Shown here: piece by piece, positions 8,502 to 17,150 of the stretch
Numbering within the stretch: the first letter of the stretch is position 1
How the letters are laid out: every line of letters begins with the position of its first letter
Source of the DNA: a virus
Direction: 5' to 3' (one strand)
Length of the DNA: 44,117 nucleotides
IMG/VR virus record: IMGVR_UViG_3300042938_001746
Span: 1-44,117 of that record
The notes under the pieces: generated by a model
What the model was told of the DNA's origin: nothing
What the model saw: only the letters and a program-made list of their open reading frames with translations
Databases searched by the model: none
Program-made: the position numbers and the translations under genes

Positions 8502-9185
8502 ATGAGAGCAAAAGAAGCTAGACGTGTGTACTGTTGTCACATGAAAAAATTTTTACGCACTAGGAACAGGGCAGCGTCTAGCTATGGTGATAAGGTAATC
8601 CCTAATTATGATGGAACTTCTACTGGGAGGCCTAGGCCAAACGAAGCAATTATTCATAGAAAGGGTAGGGAGTATAAAGAGGTATGGCCCAAAATAGAAG
8701 AGTGCGCAAAGAATAGCGGTCTTAGTATTGTAGAACTTATAAGGTCACAATTTGAGGCTTCTATAGAAGGGCCTCCTTCTGCTACTTCTTGTTATGGCCC
8801 TAGGGCTATTAGCATGGCTATGTCTAGAAGAGACGCATCTAGGCAAGAAACACACAGCTTGCTTTTGTCTTACAGAAAAGTATTAGATAATGAAACCATG
8901 TTGTTTTTTAATCTAATTAAGTCTAATCAGCTATTTTCTGATCTCGTAAATTTGTGTGCGGTGTCTTCTGTTTTTAAGGTTAACTCTATTATGTCTAGGT
9001 CTTTAGATATTAAAATTTCTGAGCATTTAAGGTATGAAGCCGAGAGAGACTATTTGCTAAAGCCTGACGTATATAACGATTCTTGGGGTTCATTTATAAA
9101 TCCCACATTTAAGGAAGATTGTTTTATGAGTTTATCAAAAGAGAGAAGAAGTTTAGGTATAAACACAAATTTGTTAATATTGTAA
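8502..9185 (+). CDS. Hypothetical basic protein (227 aa)
   Basis: I take the ATG at 8502, which follows the helicase stop by 16 nt, rather than the in-frame start at 8433 that would overlap the helicase. The N-terminus is very basic (RAKEARRVYCCHMKKFLRTR), then there is a short segment KEVWPKIEECAKNSGLSIVE that could be a small helix-turn-helix, and a helical C-terminal half. No catalytic motif is recognised. The ribosome-binding site is weak. The gene lies between the UvsW-like and DnaB-like helicases, so a DNA-transaction role is plausible but unproven. Confidence 0.65.
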   Translation: MRAKEARRVYCCHMKKFLRTRNRAASSYGDKVIPNYDGTSTGRPRPNEAIIHRKGREYKEVWPKIEECAKNSGLSIVELIRSQFEASIEGPPSATSCYGPRAISMAMSRRDASRQETHSLLLSYRKVLDNETMLFFNLIKSNQLFSDLVNLCAVSSVFKVNSIMSRSLDIKISEHLRYEAERDYLLKPDVYNDSWGSFINPTFKEDCFMSLSKERRSLGINTNLLIL

Positions 9186-9194
9186 GAGGCTACT

Positions 9195-10817
9195 ATGACA
9201 CCTAAAGAAAAAATATCGGTAGTTGACACAGTATATAGACTTGATCGTTCTTCTATAGATTTCATGATAAAGCACATGGTATCTGATCGTATTATTTTAT
9301 CTGAAAGCATAGATCACGTTTTAGAAGATTATTTTAATTTTGATGAAAGAGCTTACAGGATAATACTTAAAAGCATAAAAATTCTAAAATCATTTTTTGC
9401 AAATGAGGACTTTACCAAAGAAAGCATAGGCGTAGTTATCTCAGATAACGACGAAGTGAGGTCTAGTATTTTAGATGGGTCTTCTGATTTAAAGGACGAA
9501 ATATTATCTATTGTTAATGATGCTTTTGCCTTTACTTCGGATGACATAGAAAAGAACAGGGCTATGTGCCGCACTATTTTAAGAAGGTTCTTAAGTGAAA
9601 GAGGTATTAGCGATAAGCTCTATAATCAAATTATATCTTCTGCAAAAACTCATTCGGTTATAGGCGATCCCGAGGAATTGTTAAACACTTATCAAAATAC
9701 GTTTACTTCAATTCAGTCTCTTCAAACATCGGCCATGTGCGAAATAATGCCAGCCGGGTGGGCACCGACAGTAAAGATGGGTGACCCTCTAGGCATACCT
9801 TTTATAGATCAGTTTGTAACTGGCGGTGTTTCTCCTGGAGAAACATTTGGAATAATAGGAGGTTTTGGCTCAGGTAAGACTTGGATGGGTATTCAGTTTT
9901 TAGCAAATTTCTGCGTTAGCGAACATGCTAAGAAACTAAAGTGTTTACGTGATGGCGTTCCTTACAAACAAAAAGTAGCTATATATGCTAACTACGAAGG
10001 TAACACCGATACTATTCGTTATAGGCTTATGGCTATGTTAGCTAAGATGCCTACTAATACGGTAAAGGATTTCTTGTCTCAAAGAGTTGCTCTTTCTACT
10101 TCATCAAATTTAAATGAATATGAAATGAAAAGATATGCTAGGGTAGTTAATGACGAGCTTCGCCTTCCTGAAGTAGTAAGGTATGCAAATGCTTTAGAGA
10201 TGGCTAATACCTACGCTAGAATTTTAGACATGTCGGGTTCCGGTAATACAGGTTTGGGTAGCGGGTATATTCCAGAGATGGTTTCCCAGATACACAAATT
10301 CGTTAACTCTACTAACCATGACATAGGTTTAGTTGTAACTGATTACGCTAAGCTTATTGCAGACAGGCACTTGTATCATAAGGGTATAGACATGGTGCAC
10401 TTACGCCATTATATAAAAAGAATACCCGAGATGTTATCTATACAAGTAGGTATGAAGTACAACTGCACGGTAGTCATATTGCATCAGCTAAGCGGTGCAG
10501 CAAATGATATAAAACCAGGTAAACCTTTACATCATTCTGACTCTGCAGAGAGTAAGGATTTTGTTGAAAATCTCCATCGTAATTTTATGATAGGGGCGGT
10601 TCACCCAACATTCGGAGTACAGAGATTTCAAGCTACTAAGTTGCGGGACGATGAAAGGCCTTCAATTATGCATTCGGTCATACGTCTTGATAGGGACAGC
10701 AGCTCGTTCGTTTCAGACTCGGATTACGTTATAGACGAGTACGACGGATTTGCTCCAGCCAGTGTAGCCCGTAGAGGGTTAGGGGCTCCCGGATCGGGGG
10801 AAGACCCTTTTAGATAA
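9195..10817 (+). CDS. DnaB-like replicative helicase (540 aa)
   Basis: The C-terminal two thirds carry a RecA-fold ATPase of the DnaB/KaiC class: GVSPGETFGIIGGFGSGKT places Walker A near residues 222-230, a Walker B strand VVTDYAK is near 378, and a following strand ends in VVILHQLSG, typical of DnaB-family motif 3. The N-terminal ~190 residues are helical and acidic, as expected for the domain that binds primase. The gene is followed 21 nt later by the primase gene. It is most likely the fork helicase. A RadA/KaiC-type role is the main alternative. Confidence 0.8.
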   Translation: MTPKEKISVVDTVYRLDRSSIDFMIKHMVSDRIILSESIDHVLEDYFNFDERAYRIILKSIKILKSFFANEDFTKESIGVVISDNDEVRSSILDGSSDLKDEILSIVNDAFAFTSDDIEKNRAMCRTILRRFLSERGISDKLYNQIISSAKTHSVIGDPEELLNTYQNTFTSIQSLQTSAMCEIMPAGWAPTVKMGDPLGIPFIDQFVTGGVSPGETFGIIGGFGSGKTWMGIQFLANFCVSEHAKKLKCLRDGVPYKQKVAIYANYEGNTDTIRYRLMAMLAKMPTNTVKDFLSQRVALSTSSNLNEYEMKRYARVVNDELRLPEVVRYANALEMANTYARILDMSGSGNTGLGSGYIPEMVSQIHKFVNSTNHDIGLVVTDYAKLIADRHLYHKGIDMVHLRHYIKRIPEMLSIQVGMKYNCTVVILHQLSGAANDIKPGKPLHHSDSAESKDFVENLHRNFMIGAVHPTFGVQRFQATKLRDDERPSIMHSVIRLDRDSSSFVSDSDYVIDEYDGFAPASVARRGLGAPGSGEDPFR

Positions 10818-10838
10818 ATATAAGGAAAGGCGGAATAA

Positions 10839-11897
10839 ATGGGACAGTTCTTAGAAGAGGGGGATGTACTATGCCCCGATCTATACTTCAGGCTAAGGAG
10901 GCATTTCGGAAAAGTTCGTGTTAGTAATAGAGGAGAAGGGCTAGTCATGTCTCCAGGGGCAATGGGAGGAAAGCCTAGGGTAGTATCTAGCGGCGAGCAT
11001 TACAGCGTATGTTGCCCTTGGTGTGGTGACACTAGATACCGATTGTTTATTAACCATCGCTGGTTTGAATATAGGTACATGGCTAATTGCTTTAATGAAA
11101 CCTGCTGCACCAAAGGGGACAGCGGTAAACATAGATTAAATCAGTTATACTTGTGGCTGTTCAACACTTCGGCAATGGTGTCTTTAACGGTTCGATCATC
11201 TAAGATAAACTTAGACGATTACGCTCCCTCACTTGAATTTGTGCCTCCTGAAGGATGTGTATCGTTGTCTTCTCTTCCAGAGGACCACGAAGCAATACTA
11301 TATATAAAATCTAGGGGGTATAACCCTAGTGTTGTAGAAAAGTATTTGGGGGTTGGTTGGATATCTGAAGAAGCAGTTCCGCTGTTAAGGAGCAGGCTGT
11401 ACATTCCAGCGTACAGCGGTAATAAGCTATTAGGGTATCAGGCTAGAGTGATATCAGAAAAATCTGTAAGTAAGCAGAAATACATAAATCCACCGGGAAT
11501 GAAGAAATCAAAAATTATTTATAATTTAGACAACGCTTCTGCTCAAAATTTAGTAGTCATATGTGAAGGACCTATTGATGTGTGGTCTATAGGTCCCGCC
11601 GGCGTTGCAATTTTTGGAAGCGACTGCAGCTATAGGCAGCTTTCTATAATAGGCGAAAACTTTAACGGAAAGGATATAGCCGTAGCTCTAGACGGCGACG
11701 CTTCTTACAAGGCGGACGCTTTAGTAGAAAGCATACGAGGGGCTGCCACAAGATCCCACGTATTTAAAGTACCTATGGCAGTAGGAGAAGATCCTGGAGA
11801 TCTGCGCTTAGAGTTGTGGAGACGAATAGAAAATTGTCTAGTTGAAGGGGGAAAGAATATTGATCCCCAAACACTTAAGGAGTGGCCCAGTGAATAA
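10839..11897 (+). CDS. DNA primase with Toprim domain (352 aa)
   Basis: The N-terminal zinc-binding region contains CCPWCGD near residues 57-63 and a second cysteine group NCFNETCC about 30 residues later, as in DnaG-type primases that recognise template. The Toprim domain follows: VVICEGPIDVWS carries the catalytic Glu near residue 243, and IAVALDGDAS the D-x-D near 290. At 352 residues it lacks the C-terminal helicase-binding extension of DnaG, which is usual in phages with a separate helicase. AAGGA precedes the ATG. The last eight nt overlap the polymerase gene. Confidence 0.88.
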   Translation: MGQFLEEGDVLCPDLYFRLRRHFGKVRVSNRGEGLVMSPGAMGGKPRVVSSGEHYSVCCPWCGDTRYRLFINHRWFEYRYMANCFNETCCTKGDSGKHRLNQLYLWLFNTSAMVSLTVRSSKINLDDYAPSLEFVPPEGCVSLSSLPEDHEAILYIKSRGYNPSVVEKYLGVGWISEEAVPLLRSRLYIPAYSGNKLLGYQARVISEKSVSKQKYINPPGMKKSKIIYNLDNASAQNLVVICEGPIDVWSIGPAGVAIFGSDCSYRQLSIIGENFNGKDIAVALDGDASYKADALVESIRGAATRSHVFKVPMAVGEDPGDLRLELWRRIENCLVEGGKNIDPQTLKEWPSE

Positions 11898-14800
11898 CTC
11901 GGAGTTTAGAGCCGCTTGTACTAAAAATAATTTTTTAATTTTTAAGGAGAATAATGAAAAGCACGGCCCCCTTTCAAATTGGCCTTTTGTATTTCCTTCT
12001 GACCCGTCTTTAGGAATAAAAAAAGCAGCAGAGTTTTATCAGTGTGCTCAATTGCTAGCTGATGGTGCAGACGATAAAGAAATAGACTTATGGTATGACT
12101 TTCTCCACATGCGGGCTTTGTACGATACTAATTTTGTATTGCCCATATCTAACGGTGGAATTATATCAGAAGCAGTTTTTGTACCTGGATGCGGATGGAT
12201 GGACTCATGTAGGGTAGGTCCTTTCCGTAAATTTAAGTATATGATTGTAGGCAAAGAGCCAAGCAACTTTGATTTTTCTAGTAAGAGAGCTAATCTGGGT
12301 ATTAGCGCAAACTTGCTCGGAGATGAGCTAGAGTCTAAAGGGTTATCTAAATCTGATTTTTATATAACCTATGTTGTTAAGCATCAAAACTTAAATCTAG
12401 TCGGTGCTACTTTAAAGTCTTCTTGGATTAATAACTGTAACGCGCTTTTACGTGCTGAGATAATATTAACAAGGCCAGAGGTTATTCTTACTTTAGGCGA
12501 CGAAGCGCTTAAAGCTTTGGCGGGTAGAGATGCAAGACTATCCGACTCTTCTGGAAAAGTGTTTACTTTAGATATACCTTTACCCGAAGGAGGAGTACAT
12601 AGTGTAAAGATTGTATCGTGCGTAAGTCCAGCTTTTGTAAGGAGATACCCTCAAAACTTAGAAAGATTTAAAAAATCAATTTCTCATTTCTCTTTGGTAT
12701 GTAATGGCGTTTCTATAGAAACTACAGAAAAGGACATACTTCATTTCTCTATAGATTCGGCTAGCGATCTTTTGCGAGTACGGGACGACATCATGAAAGA
12801 TGCAAACCCAGTAATTGCAGTTGATCTAGAATGGCAGGGAGAGTGGCCTGGGCACAAGTCTTCGTACGTGAGAACGGTTCAGATATCTTGGAAGCCTAAG
12901 GTAGCTTGCTGCATCATGGTGAATAAAGCTGGAGGAGGTTTTATCTTTAAAGAGGATGTAGCTTCTTTAGCGGAATCTCTTAACGCCGTATTTAAACCAA
13001 AAGACGGAAGGCACGTTAGAGTAGTAGGTCATTATCTAACCTCAGATCTTCCTTGGCTAAAGTCTTTGGGTGTAGATCTGTTTGACTCATTCAATACGAC
13101 GTCCGATAGCGGTGTTCCTATGGATGAGGTATCAAGTAAAACGCATGGGGGGTTCGATACACTTTTAGCAGCTCACGCTGTAGATGAGACTGGTGTGTTT
13201 AACTTAGAAGACCAAGCTGTAACTTATTGCAATGTACCTAGATGGGAGCATCCTTTATCTGATTGGAAAAAGGAATTCTGCAGGGACAACGGAATGAAAA
13301 GCTCAGAGCTTGGTGGGTATGGTATGTGCCCTGACGACATTCTAGTACCGTACGGGTGCTATGACGCAGATGCTACTAGGAGGCTTTACGATTACTACAA
13401 CGGTGTAGGTGATAAGGATGGCGCCTTAGATTCAGACCTTCACGGAAATAGTTCTAGGAAAGCTTACTGGCTATCTATGAGAGCATATCCAGCATTCATA
13501 GAAATGAGAAATACAGGCATAAGTATAGATAAGGAAAGGGTTTACAGTCTAACCGCTCTATACATGAAAGTTTACAACGCTTTGTTATTTAAATTAAGGG
13601 TTGCTATAAAATGGCCTGAGTTCAATCCGTCTAGCCCGTACCATAAGAGAGAACTTCTGTTTGGAGAAGAGCTTTCCGGAAAGAGAGACTCCAAAGGTGT
13701 AGCAGAAAGGATGAGGCCAGAAGGCGCAATTTCCTTGGGACTAGATCCTTACAAGAGCACGGGGTCAGGGGCAAAGGGAAAACTGTGGGAAGAGATAGTA
13801 GCGTCAGAAAAATCTCACTTGTACTCTGCGTCAACTGATAGGGAGTCTCTAACTATATTAGCGGAGACAAGCCCTATTGCCTGCATGCTAAAGGATGTTA
13901 GATCTCTGTATCATCTGTGTACGACGGTACTTAGGCCACCAGAGTGTGACGACGAAGGTAACGATAAGACAGATTCGGATGGAGACGTGGTATACGATAA
14001 AGGTCTTCTTTCCTACATCCACTACGATGGAAAGATAAGATCTATGTTTAGTCAGACTAAGGAAACTGGTCGGGCTTCTAGCTCCAATCCTAATATGCAA
14101 AACTTAGGTAAGACAATCGAAGATAAGTATAAAGCTATATTCCTATCTCACGGGGACGAGCTAGGAGTATCCTATACTTACCCGCTTCGATCTGTAGTGT
14201 CTCCTAGCCCAGGCTGTGTTCTAGTAGAAGCAGATTATACCGGAGCCGAGCTGGCTATTATGGCTTGGCAGTCTGGGGACATGAACATGATTGATCATGT
14301 TCGTCGCGCTAATCTTCCGGAAGATCATCCGGAGTATTACGACATTCATAGCAATGTCGCAGTTAACACTTTTAAATTAACATGTCCGCCTACAAAGAAA
14401 GGATTGAAAGATGCGGGCAAGGGAGGATTGCGGACAGCAGCTAAAGCTGTTGTTTTTGGCTACGCTTATGGGCAGGGAGCTGCGTCAACTGCTAGAAGGG
14501 CTAAACAGGAGGGGGTTATAATATCTATAGGAGAAGCTCAGTCTCTAATAGACGGATTAGTAACTATGTACCCAGGTTTGCCTATATATTTCAATGAGTG
14601 CAGGGCTAGGGTTACAGCAGCAGGTTGGATTAAAAATTCATTCGGAAGATATCGTAGGTTTGCTAAAACTGATGATAGGCTGGCCGTATCGGAATACGAA
14701 AGGCAGGCCATGAATTTCCCTATTCAGTCCTCTGTGGCTGACGCGGTTTCTTGCGCTTTAGGAAATATAAAGGAGTACAGAGCGAATAACAATGTGGAGT

Positions 14801-15066
14801 ATAACATCATACTTCAGATTCATGACGCAGTAATATTAGAAGTGCCTTATAGATTTGTGGAAGACGTTGTTGATAATGTCTTGCCAATCTGTATGAGTGA
14901 CAAGGTCGATATACGATCTTGTAACTTGGATGGTACGCCAAGGGGCGGAAAAAGTGGTCCTTTTCATCTAGGTATAGCGACAGAAGTATTTACCAAATGG
15001 TCGATACCGCTTACTAAGGAGGACTGCAAGGTTATGGGCATACCTGAGAGGTTTGCCCAGCATTAG
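11890..15066 (+). CDS. DNA polymerase A with exonuclease and UDG-like domain (1058 aa)
   Basis: A three-part replicative polymerase. Residues ~115-262 resemble family-4 uracil-DNA glycosylases (MIVGKEPS, ITYVVKH, PEVILTLGDEALKAL, VSPAFVRRYP) but the catalytic loops are changed: the usual GE-x-PG becomes GKEPS and the usual HPA becomes SPA. The domain is therefore probably a binding module. Residues ~305-500 form a DnaQ-like 3'-5' exonuclease (DLE at 312-314, GHYLTSDLPWL, YDADATRRLY). Polymerase motifs: A, EADYTGAELA near 782; B, RTAAKAVVFGYAYG near 848; C, IHDAVILEV near 978. The start is the GTG at 11890 because AAGGAG at 11877-11882 lies seven bases upstream. An in-frame TTG at 11842 would overlap the primase gene by 56 nt and has no such site. 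Confidence 0.92.
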   Translation: MNNSEFRAACTKNNFLIFKENNEKHGPLSNWPFVFPSDPSLGIKKAAEFYQCAQLLADGADDKEIDLWYDFLHMRALYDTNFVLPISNGGIISEAVFVPGCGWMDSCRVGPFRKFKYMIVGKEPSNFDFSSKRANLGISANLLGDELESKGLSKSDFYITYVVKHQNLNLVGATLKSSWINNCNALLRAEIILTRPEVILTLGDEALKALAGRDARLSDSSGKVFTLDIPLPEGGVHSVKIVSCVSPAFVRRYPQNLERFKKSISHFSLVCNGVSIETTEKDILHFSIDSASDLLRVRDDIMKDANPVIAVDLEWQGEWPGHKSSYVRTVQISWKPKVACCIMVNKAGGGFIFKEDVASLAESLNAVFKPKDGRHVRVVGHYLTSDLPWLKSLGVDLFDSFNTTSDSGVPMDEVSSKTHGGFDTLLAAHAVDETGVFNLEDQAVTYCNVPRWEHPLSDWKKEFCRDNGMKSSELGGYGMCPDDILVPYGCYDADATRRLYDYYNGVGDKDGALDSDLHGNSSRKAYWLSMRAYPAFIEMRNTGISIDKERVYSLTALYMKVYNALLFKLRVAIKWPEFNPSSPYHKRELLFGEELSGKRDSKGVAERMRPEGAISLGLDPYKSTGSGAKGKLWEEIVASEKSHLYSASTDRESLTILAETSPIACMLKDVRSLYHLCTTVLRPPECDDEGNDKTDSDGDVVYDKGLLSYIHYDGKIRSMFSQTKETGRASSSNPNMQNLGKTIEDKYKAIFLSHGDELGVSYTYPLRSVVSPSPGCVLVEADYTGAELAIMAWQSGDMNMIDHVRRANLPEDHPEYYDIHSNVAVNTFKLTCPPTKKGLKDAGKGGLRTAAKAVVFGYAYGQGAASTARRAKQEGVIISIGEAQSLIDGLVTMYPGLPIYFNECRARVTAAGWIKNSFGRYRRFAKTDDRLAVSEYERQAMNFPIQSSVADAVSCALGNIKEYRANNNVEYNIILQIHDAVILEVPYRFVEDVVDNVLPICMSDKVDIRSCNLDGTPRGGKSGPFHLGIATEVFTKWSIPLTKEDCKVMGIPERFAQH

Positions 15067-15075
15067 GAGTTTGAT

Positions 15076-15306
15076 ATGTCAGAGATTCGTAGTAATTATG
15101 GCGCAGCAGTTCACGACATAACCCTGACTAATGGAGTCAAGGTTTCATTAGTTGAAACGGATGGCGCTATATATTTAGAAATGCATGATTTAGAGCCTAT
15201 TACTTTTGCAAAAATATCTAGTAGAGGAATAGCCAATTACTCGACTGGACTTACTGAAGATCAGCTAGATAGACTTCTTTATAATAGTGCTATTAGCGCT
15301 AGCTAG
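15076..15306 (+). CDS. Hypothetical small protein (76 aa)
   Basis: A short acidic protein beginning ten nt after the polymerase gene, with AGGAG just before the ATG. The sequence alternates strands (DITLTNGVKVSLVE, AIYLEMHDLEP) and ends in a helix, suggesting a compact beta-rich fold. No family is recognised. It is the last gene of the replication operon: a strong terminator follows 18 nt after its stop. Confidence 0.65.
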   Translation: MSEIRSNYGAAVHDITLTNGVKVSLVETDGAIYLEMHDLEPITFAKISSRGIANYSTGLTEDQLDRLLYNSAISAS

Positions 15307-15324
15307 ATGACAGGTTCAAGCTAT

Positions 15325-15359
15325 TATGATCCCTAAAGCAATTTAGGGATCATATTTTT
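15325..15359 (+). terminator. Intrinsic terminator, 13-bp stem with GCAA loop
   Basis: TATGATCCCTAAA (15325-15337) pairs perfectly with TTTAGGGATCATA (15342-15354) around a GCAA tetraloop of the stable GNRA type, followed at once by TTTTT. It closes the SbcD-to-polymerase gene block. The next gene starts 33 nt downstream. Confidence 0.85.
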
Positions 15360-15391
15360 AATTAACCAGTAAAATTAAAAAGAGAAATAAA

Positions 15392-15595
15392 ATGGAAAAA
15401 AATAGTGTCGAGTCTTGGTTAACCATTATAAAAGTTGCTATTGACCCGGACTCTCCGTTTAATGGTTTAGTCGATTTACGAGAGATTTTCAATTTACCAC
15501 TTTCAACACAGCATAAAATACACGATGCCATGACTGAAGACGAGCGGGCACAGCTTGCTTTAGTCTATGGCTCTGCAAAAGGAGAAGTAGCATGA
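15392..15595 (+). CDS. Hypothetical small protein (67 aa)
   Basis: First gene of the small-gene cassette after the terminator. The protein is acidic and mostly helical (LREIFNLPLSTQHKIHDAMTEDERAQLALVY). The ribosome-binding site is weak (AGAG). The stop overlaps the next ATG (ATGA), so the genes are coupled. No family is recognised; size and position are those of early phage host-interaction proteins, which is inference. Confidence 0.6.
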   Translation: MEKNSVESWLTIIKVAIDPDSPFNGLVDLREIFNLPLSTQHKIHDAMTEDERAQLALVYGSAKGEVA

Positions 15596-15783
15596 AGTTT
15601 GTTTGCGAGATAGACATGACGAATGCGGCGTTTGAAGATTCAGAGGAATTGATAAGAATACTTAAGGAGCAGGTTATTAAAAAGTTAGAAGGGAGTAATA
15701 CTGGCAATCGTCTTAAGGATTCTAACGGAAATTTCGTAGGGCAGTGGGCTTTTCATTTCACTAAAGAGAATAGCCATGACTAA
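15592..15783 (+). CDS. Hypothetical small protein (63 aa)
   Basis: Starts in a 4-nt ATGA overlap with the previous gene, with GGAG ten bases upstream. The product begins with a strand (MKFVCEIDMT), then an amphipathic helix (EDSEELIRILKEQVIKKLEG), then a short strand with GQWAFHFTK. A small alpha/beta protein; function unknown. Confidence 0.6.
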   Translation: MKFVCEIDMTNAAFEDSEELIRILKEQVIKKLEGSNTGNRLKDSNGNFVGQWAFHFTKENSHD

Positions 15784-16033
15784 AGAAATAGCACCAAAGG
15801 TTATAAAAAGCAAAGAAGATAAAAAAATAGATAGAAAAATTATAAAGGATTTAAAATTATTTAATACGCTAAAGAAAATGCTAATGGCGGGCAATGCCCT
15901 TGTTAATGCTCGTAAAGTTAGAATAGGGGATACTACAAGTAGAGACATAGGCTTATATTTAATAGCCCATGTTGCTTCTGTATCTACCGTCCATATGATG
16001 AGTATGGCAATAAAAGAAACTAAGGATAAATAA
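15776..16033 (+). CDS. Hypothetical lysine-rich protein (85 aa)
   Basis: Overlaps the previous gene by eight nt. The first half is extremely lysine-rich (KEDKKIDRKIIKDLKLF), and the second half has a moderately hydrophobic helix (IGLYLIAHVASVSTVHMMSMAI) that could be amphipathic or membrane-associated. No family is recognised. The hairpin array begins nine nt after its stop. Confidence 0.6.
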   Translation: MTKEIAPKVIKSKEDKKIDRKIIKDLKLFNTLKKMLMAGNALVNARKVRIGDTTSRDIGLYLIAHVASVSTVHMMSMAIKETKDK

Positions 16034-16041
16034 AAGGGGAT

Positions 16042-16072
16042 AACGTGAAAGGGTTACCGAGCCTTTCACGTT
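16042..16072 (+). ncRNA. 11-bp perfect RNA hairpin
   Basis: AACGTGAAAGG (16042-16052) pairs perfectly with CCTTTCACGTT (16062-16072) around a 9-nt loop GTTACCGAG. No T-tract follows, so it is not a simple terminator. It sits two bases ahead of the three-way junction and is probably part of the same structured leader or small RNA. Confidence 0.6.
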
Positions 16073-16074
16073 GG

Positions 16075-16133
16075 TTTGGGAGCCCTTGGTGAGATAAGGG
16101 CAGCCCGTAGATAGGTTCTACGGGCATCCCAGA
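16075..16133 (+). ncRNA. Structured RNA: three-way junction
   Basis: Three nested helices pack into 59 nt. P1 is TTTGGGA (16075-16081) with TCCCAGA (16127-16133), seven pairs including one G-U. P2 is GCCCTT (16082-16087) with AAGGGC (16096-16101), loop GGTGAGAT. P3 is GCCCGTAGA (16103-16111) with TCTACGGGC (16117-16125), loop TAGGT. Single adenosines (16102, 16126) join the helices, and P2 stacks directly on P1. It lies 20 nt upstream of the next start codon, so it could be a cis-acting leader or an independent small RNA. I do not match it to a named RNA family. Confidence 0.65.
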
Positions 16134-16153
16134 AATTTAAATAAAGGCAAAAC

Positions 16154-16351
16154 ATGGCTAAGAAGATTAAATATAAATGCCCTAAGTGCGAAAGGATAGT
16201 TAATAAGTTTCACCATTTAGCATCTTACGCAGACAGACTCTGTTCCAAGTGTCTCGATGCGCATGTAAAAAAGGAGTTATTAGTGGAGAAATCTATATGG
16301 GGGGTAAATGAACATATTCGTTTTGTCAGAAGACGTCAAGGAAGCAGCTGA
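16154..16351 (+). CDS. Small zinc-ribbon protein (65 aa)
   Basis: Two CxxC knuckles, CPKC near residue 9 and CSKC near residue 31, form a likely zinc ribbon. The remainder is basic and ends in RFVRRRQGSS. The AAAGG before the ATG gives a standard ribosome-binding site just beyond the three-way-junction RNA. The last 44 nt overlap the next gene. Small phage zinc ribbons often contact RNA polymerase or nucleic acid; nothing here proves which. Confidence 0.6.
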   Translation: MAKKIKYKCPKCERIVNKFHHLASYADRLCSKCLDAHVKKELLVEKSIWGVNEHIRFVRRRQGSS

Positions 16352-16772
16352 GTGGCATGTAGATAGGCATGTAGTAAAGATGCCACTGGAGACAGCGCAA
16401 ATGCTGTGCACAGCGCTGTCCATAAATGGTCACATCGATGTGGAGTATAAGCCAGCTTTCTTTAAGCACCCTTGCACTGTATGGGCAGCTGCAACTAGAG
16501 CTAATTTTGAATGGTTATGTAACCTAGGAATAGAGCTATGTTCTGAGTACACTTACCGGTACGAGAGGGAACACGCTTCAGAAAAGGTAATTCGTAATTG
16601 CTATCGAAAATATTACAAAGTACCGGCAGGAGCATTTACCAGCTTTGCTCAAGCTATGCCAATCGAATATAGGGACGAGTGTGCGGTTAAAGCGTATAGG
16701 ATGTACTACGTTAAAGATAAAGGTCATTTAGCATTTTGGAAAAAAAGGGATAAGCCTTGTTGGTTCTTGTAA
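16308..16772 (+). CDS. Conserved phage protein, Pyr_excise-like (154 aa)
   Basis: The N-terminus MNIFVLSEDVKEAAEWHVDR followed by HVVKMPLETAQMLCTAL is a pattern I know from a protein widespread in tailed phages, often annotated as hypothetical or as related to pyrimidine-dimer DNA glycosylases. Conserved His residues near 17 and 21 and several Trp/Tyr (FAQAMP, HLAFWKKRDKPCWF) fit that group. The ATG at 16308 lies behind a run of six G within the previous gene, with which it overlaps by 44 nt. The family match is from memory and the enzymatic role is uncertain. Confidence 0.65.
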   Translation: MNIFVLSEDVKEAAEWHVDRHVVKMPLETAQMLCTALSINGHIDVEYKPAFFKHPCTVWAAATRANFEWLCNLGIELCSEYTYRYEREHASEKVIRNCYRKYYKVPAGAFTSFAQAMPIEYRDECAVKAYRMYYVKDKGHLAFWKKRDKPCWFL

Positions 16773-16786
16773 AAAAGGAGTTAGTT

Positions 16787-17122
16787 ATGGAAGAATCTAC
16801 ATGTAAGTTTTGCAAAGCAAATACCTTGTTTAATAAAGTCACTGACAGAATGTACGACTCTGATGGGGTTACATTTCACGTAGACTCGTGCCCTACTGCC
16901 AAAGAGCATTATAAAAAGGAGGCGCTAGAAAGGGATGCTCGAAAAAGGAGCAGGAGACTATCAGAAGACTTGGATCCTCCTTCAAGATTACCTAAGCGCA
17001 AGAGGAGGTTTTCTAAGGAAGATAGTTACGAGCGCGGACTGTACGATGAAGAACATTTAGAAAATTTTGGGTTGAGGCCCAATGACAATAGTTACAACGC
17101 GGGTTGTAGTGATGATGTTTAG
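16787..17122 (+). CDS. Hypothetical zinc-binding protein (111 aa)
   Basis: I chose the ATG at 16787 because AAGGAG (16775-16780) sits six bases ahead; an in-frame upstream start would overlap the previous gene. Near the N-terminus CKFC and, about 25 residues on, HVDSC form a likely metal site. The middle is very basic (RDARKRSRRL and RLPKRKRRF) and the tail acidic. It looks like a small nucleic-acid-binding protein; no family is recognised. Confidence 0.65.
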   Translation: MEESTCKFCKANTLFNKVTDRMYDSDGVTFHVDSCPTAKEHYKKEALERDARKRSRRLSEDLDPPSRLPKRKRRFSKEDSYERGLYDEEHLENFGLRPNDNSYNAGCSDDV

Positions 17123-17150
17123 ATCTATTATTTTTAATAAGGAATGATAT

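Noticed and set aside
16075-16133. tRNA gene
   Set aside because: The 7-bp closing stem looks like an acceptor stem, but there are only two arms, neither has an anticodon-type 7-nt loop or a TTC-type T-loop, and there is no CCA-like end. I kept it as an orphan structured RNA.
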